In this document: positions 35,531 to 35,576 of the stretch, in pieces | Layout of the letters: each line of letters starts with the position of its first letter | Numbering within the stretch: the stretch's first letter is position 1 | NCBI GenBank assembly: GCA_024230435.1 | Contig: JAAERL010000967.1 | Location: 1-35,576 of the forward strand | Length of the DNA stretch: 35,576 nucleotides | Direction: 5' to 3' | Source of the DNA: Desulfobacteraceae bacterium | Lineage (GTDB): Bacteria; Desulfobacterota; Desulfobacteria; Desulfobacterales; Desulfosarcinaceae | The notes under the pieces: generated by a model | The model's database searches: none | What the model saw: only the letters and a program-made list of their open reading frames with translations | Told to the model about the DNA's origin: nothing | Made by a program: the position numbers and the translations under genes

Positions 35531-35576
35531 GGAGAATTCTTTCGGCATCGCATAAATCGCATGGATCAAACGAAAA
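35531..35576 (+). repeat. 46-bp perfect direct repeat, copy B (window end)
   Basis: Identical to 35262-35307, offset by 269 bases. It reaches the last base of the window, so its true length is unknown. Upstream it is not preceded by any other part of the SDR gene. Confidence 0.95.

Noticed and set aside
1-35576. tRNA, rRNA, CRISPR arrays, integrase or transposase genes
   Set aside because: None was recognised in any part of the window by reading motifs. A formal tRNA scan could not be run.

Overview
The window looks like a chromosomal segment of a Gram-negative bacterium, most plausibly of the Desulfobacterota (the former Deltaproteobacteria). This is inferred from gene content: a minor-pilin operon with PilY1 tip proteins, a TolC-type outer-membrane channel, a DUF4124 periplasmic protein, a COG2509-type FAD protein, and a lipid or polyketide synthase of the PUFA-synthase kind. 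No rRNA or tRNA is visible to fix the taxonomy.

Layout. Positions 1-4420 hold housekeeping-type genes: a GatZ/KbaZ-like aldolase subunit (+), a DUF4124-glutaredoxin protein with an in-frame 60-bp triple repeat (-), and htpG (+). Positions 4420-4880 are a gene-free stretch packed with foldback and repeat elements and a strong terminator. Positions 4881-8757 hold an FAD oxidoreductase plus flavodoxin pair (-), a small ABM-domain protein (+) and a TolC-family protein (-). Positions 8833-21580 form a minus-strand type IV pilus minor-pilin operon, read as fimT/gspH - pilW - pilV - pilX - pilY1 - small secreted protein - second pilY1. The two PilY1 proteins are paralogues. The downstream one carries acidic insertions that the other lacks.

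Positions 21581-23387 are an AT-rich gene desert with mobile-element debris: a complete MITE-like element with about 30-bp terminal inverted repeats, one copy of a 77-bp repeat, and a dyad resembling a TetR operator. Positions 23388-35314 hold a tightly packed seven-gene plus-strand operon, the most interesting part of the window. Its genes encode a small 100-aa protein, an AT-ACP-ACP-(degenerate ACP)-KR megasynthase, a KS-CLF-AfsA-type hotdog protein, an AMP-ligase-like protein lacking key catalytic motifs, two isoprenylcysteine-methyltransferase-like membrane enzymes, and an SDR that lacks the usual tyrosine. Together these resemble a PfaA/PfaC-type (PUFA synthase) machine reduced to one KS, with unusual accessory enzymes. 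It probably makes a membrane-associated, methylated lipid or polyketide. No enoyl reductase, phosphopantetheinyl transferase or separate thioesterase is present.

A second copy of the 77-bp repeat (75 of 77 identical by eye) lies just downstream of this operon, so the cluster is bracketed by direct repeats. The last 46 bases of the window exactly repeat the 3' end of the final gene.
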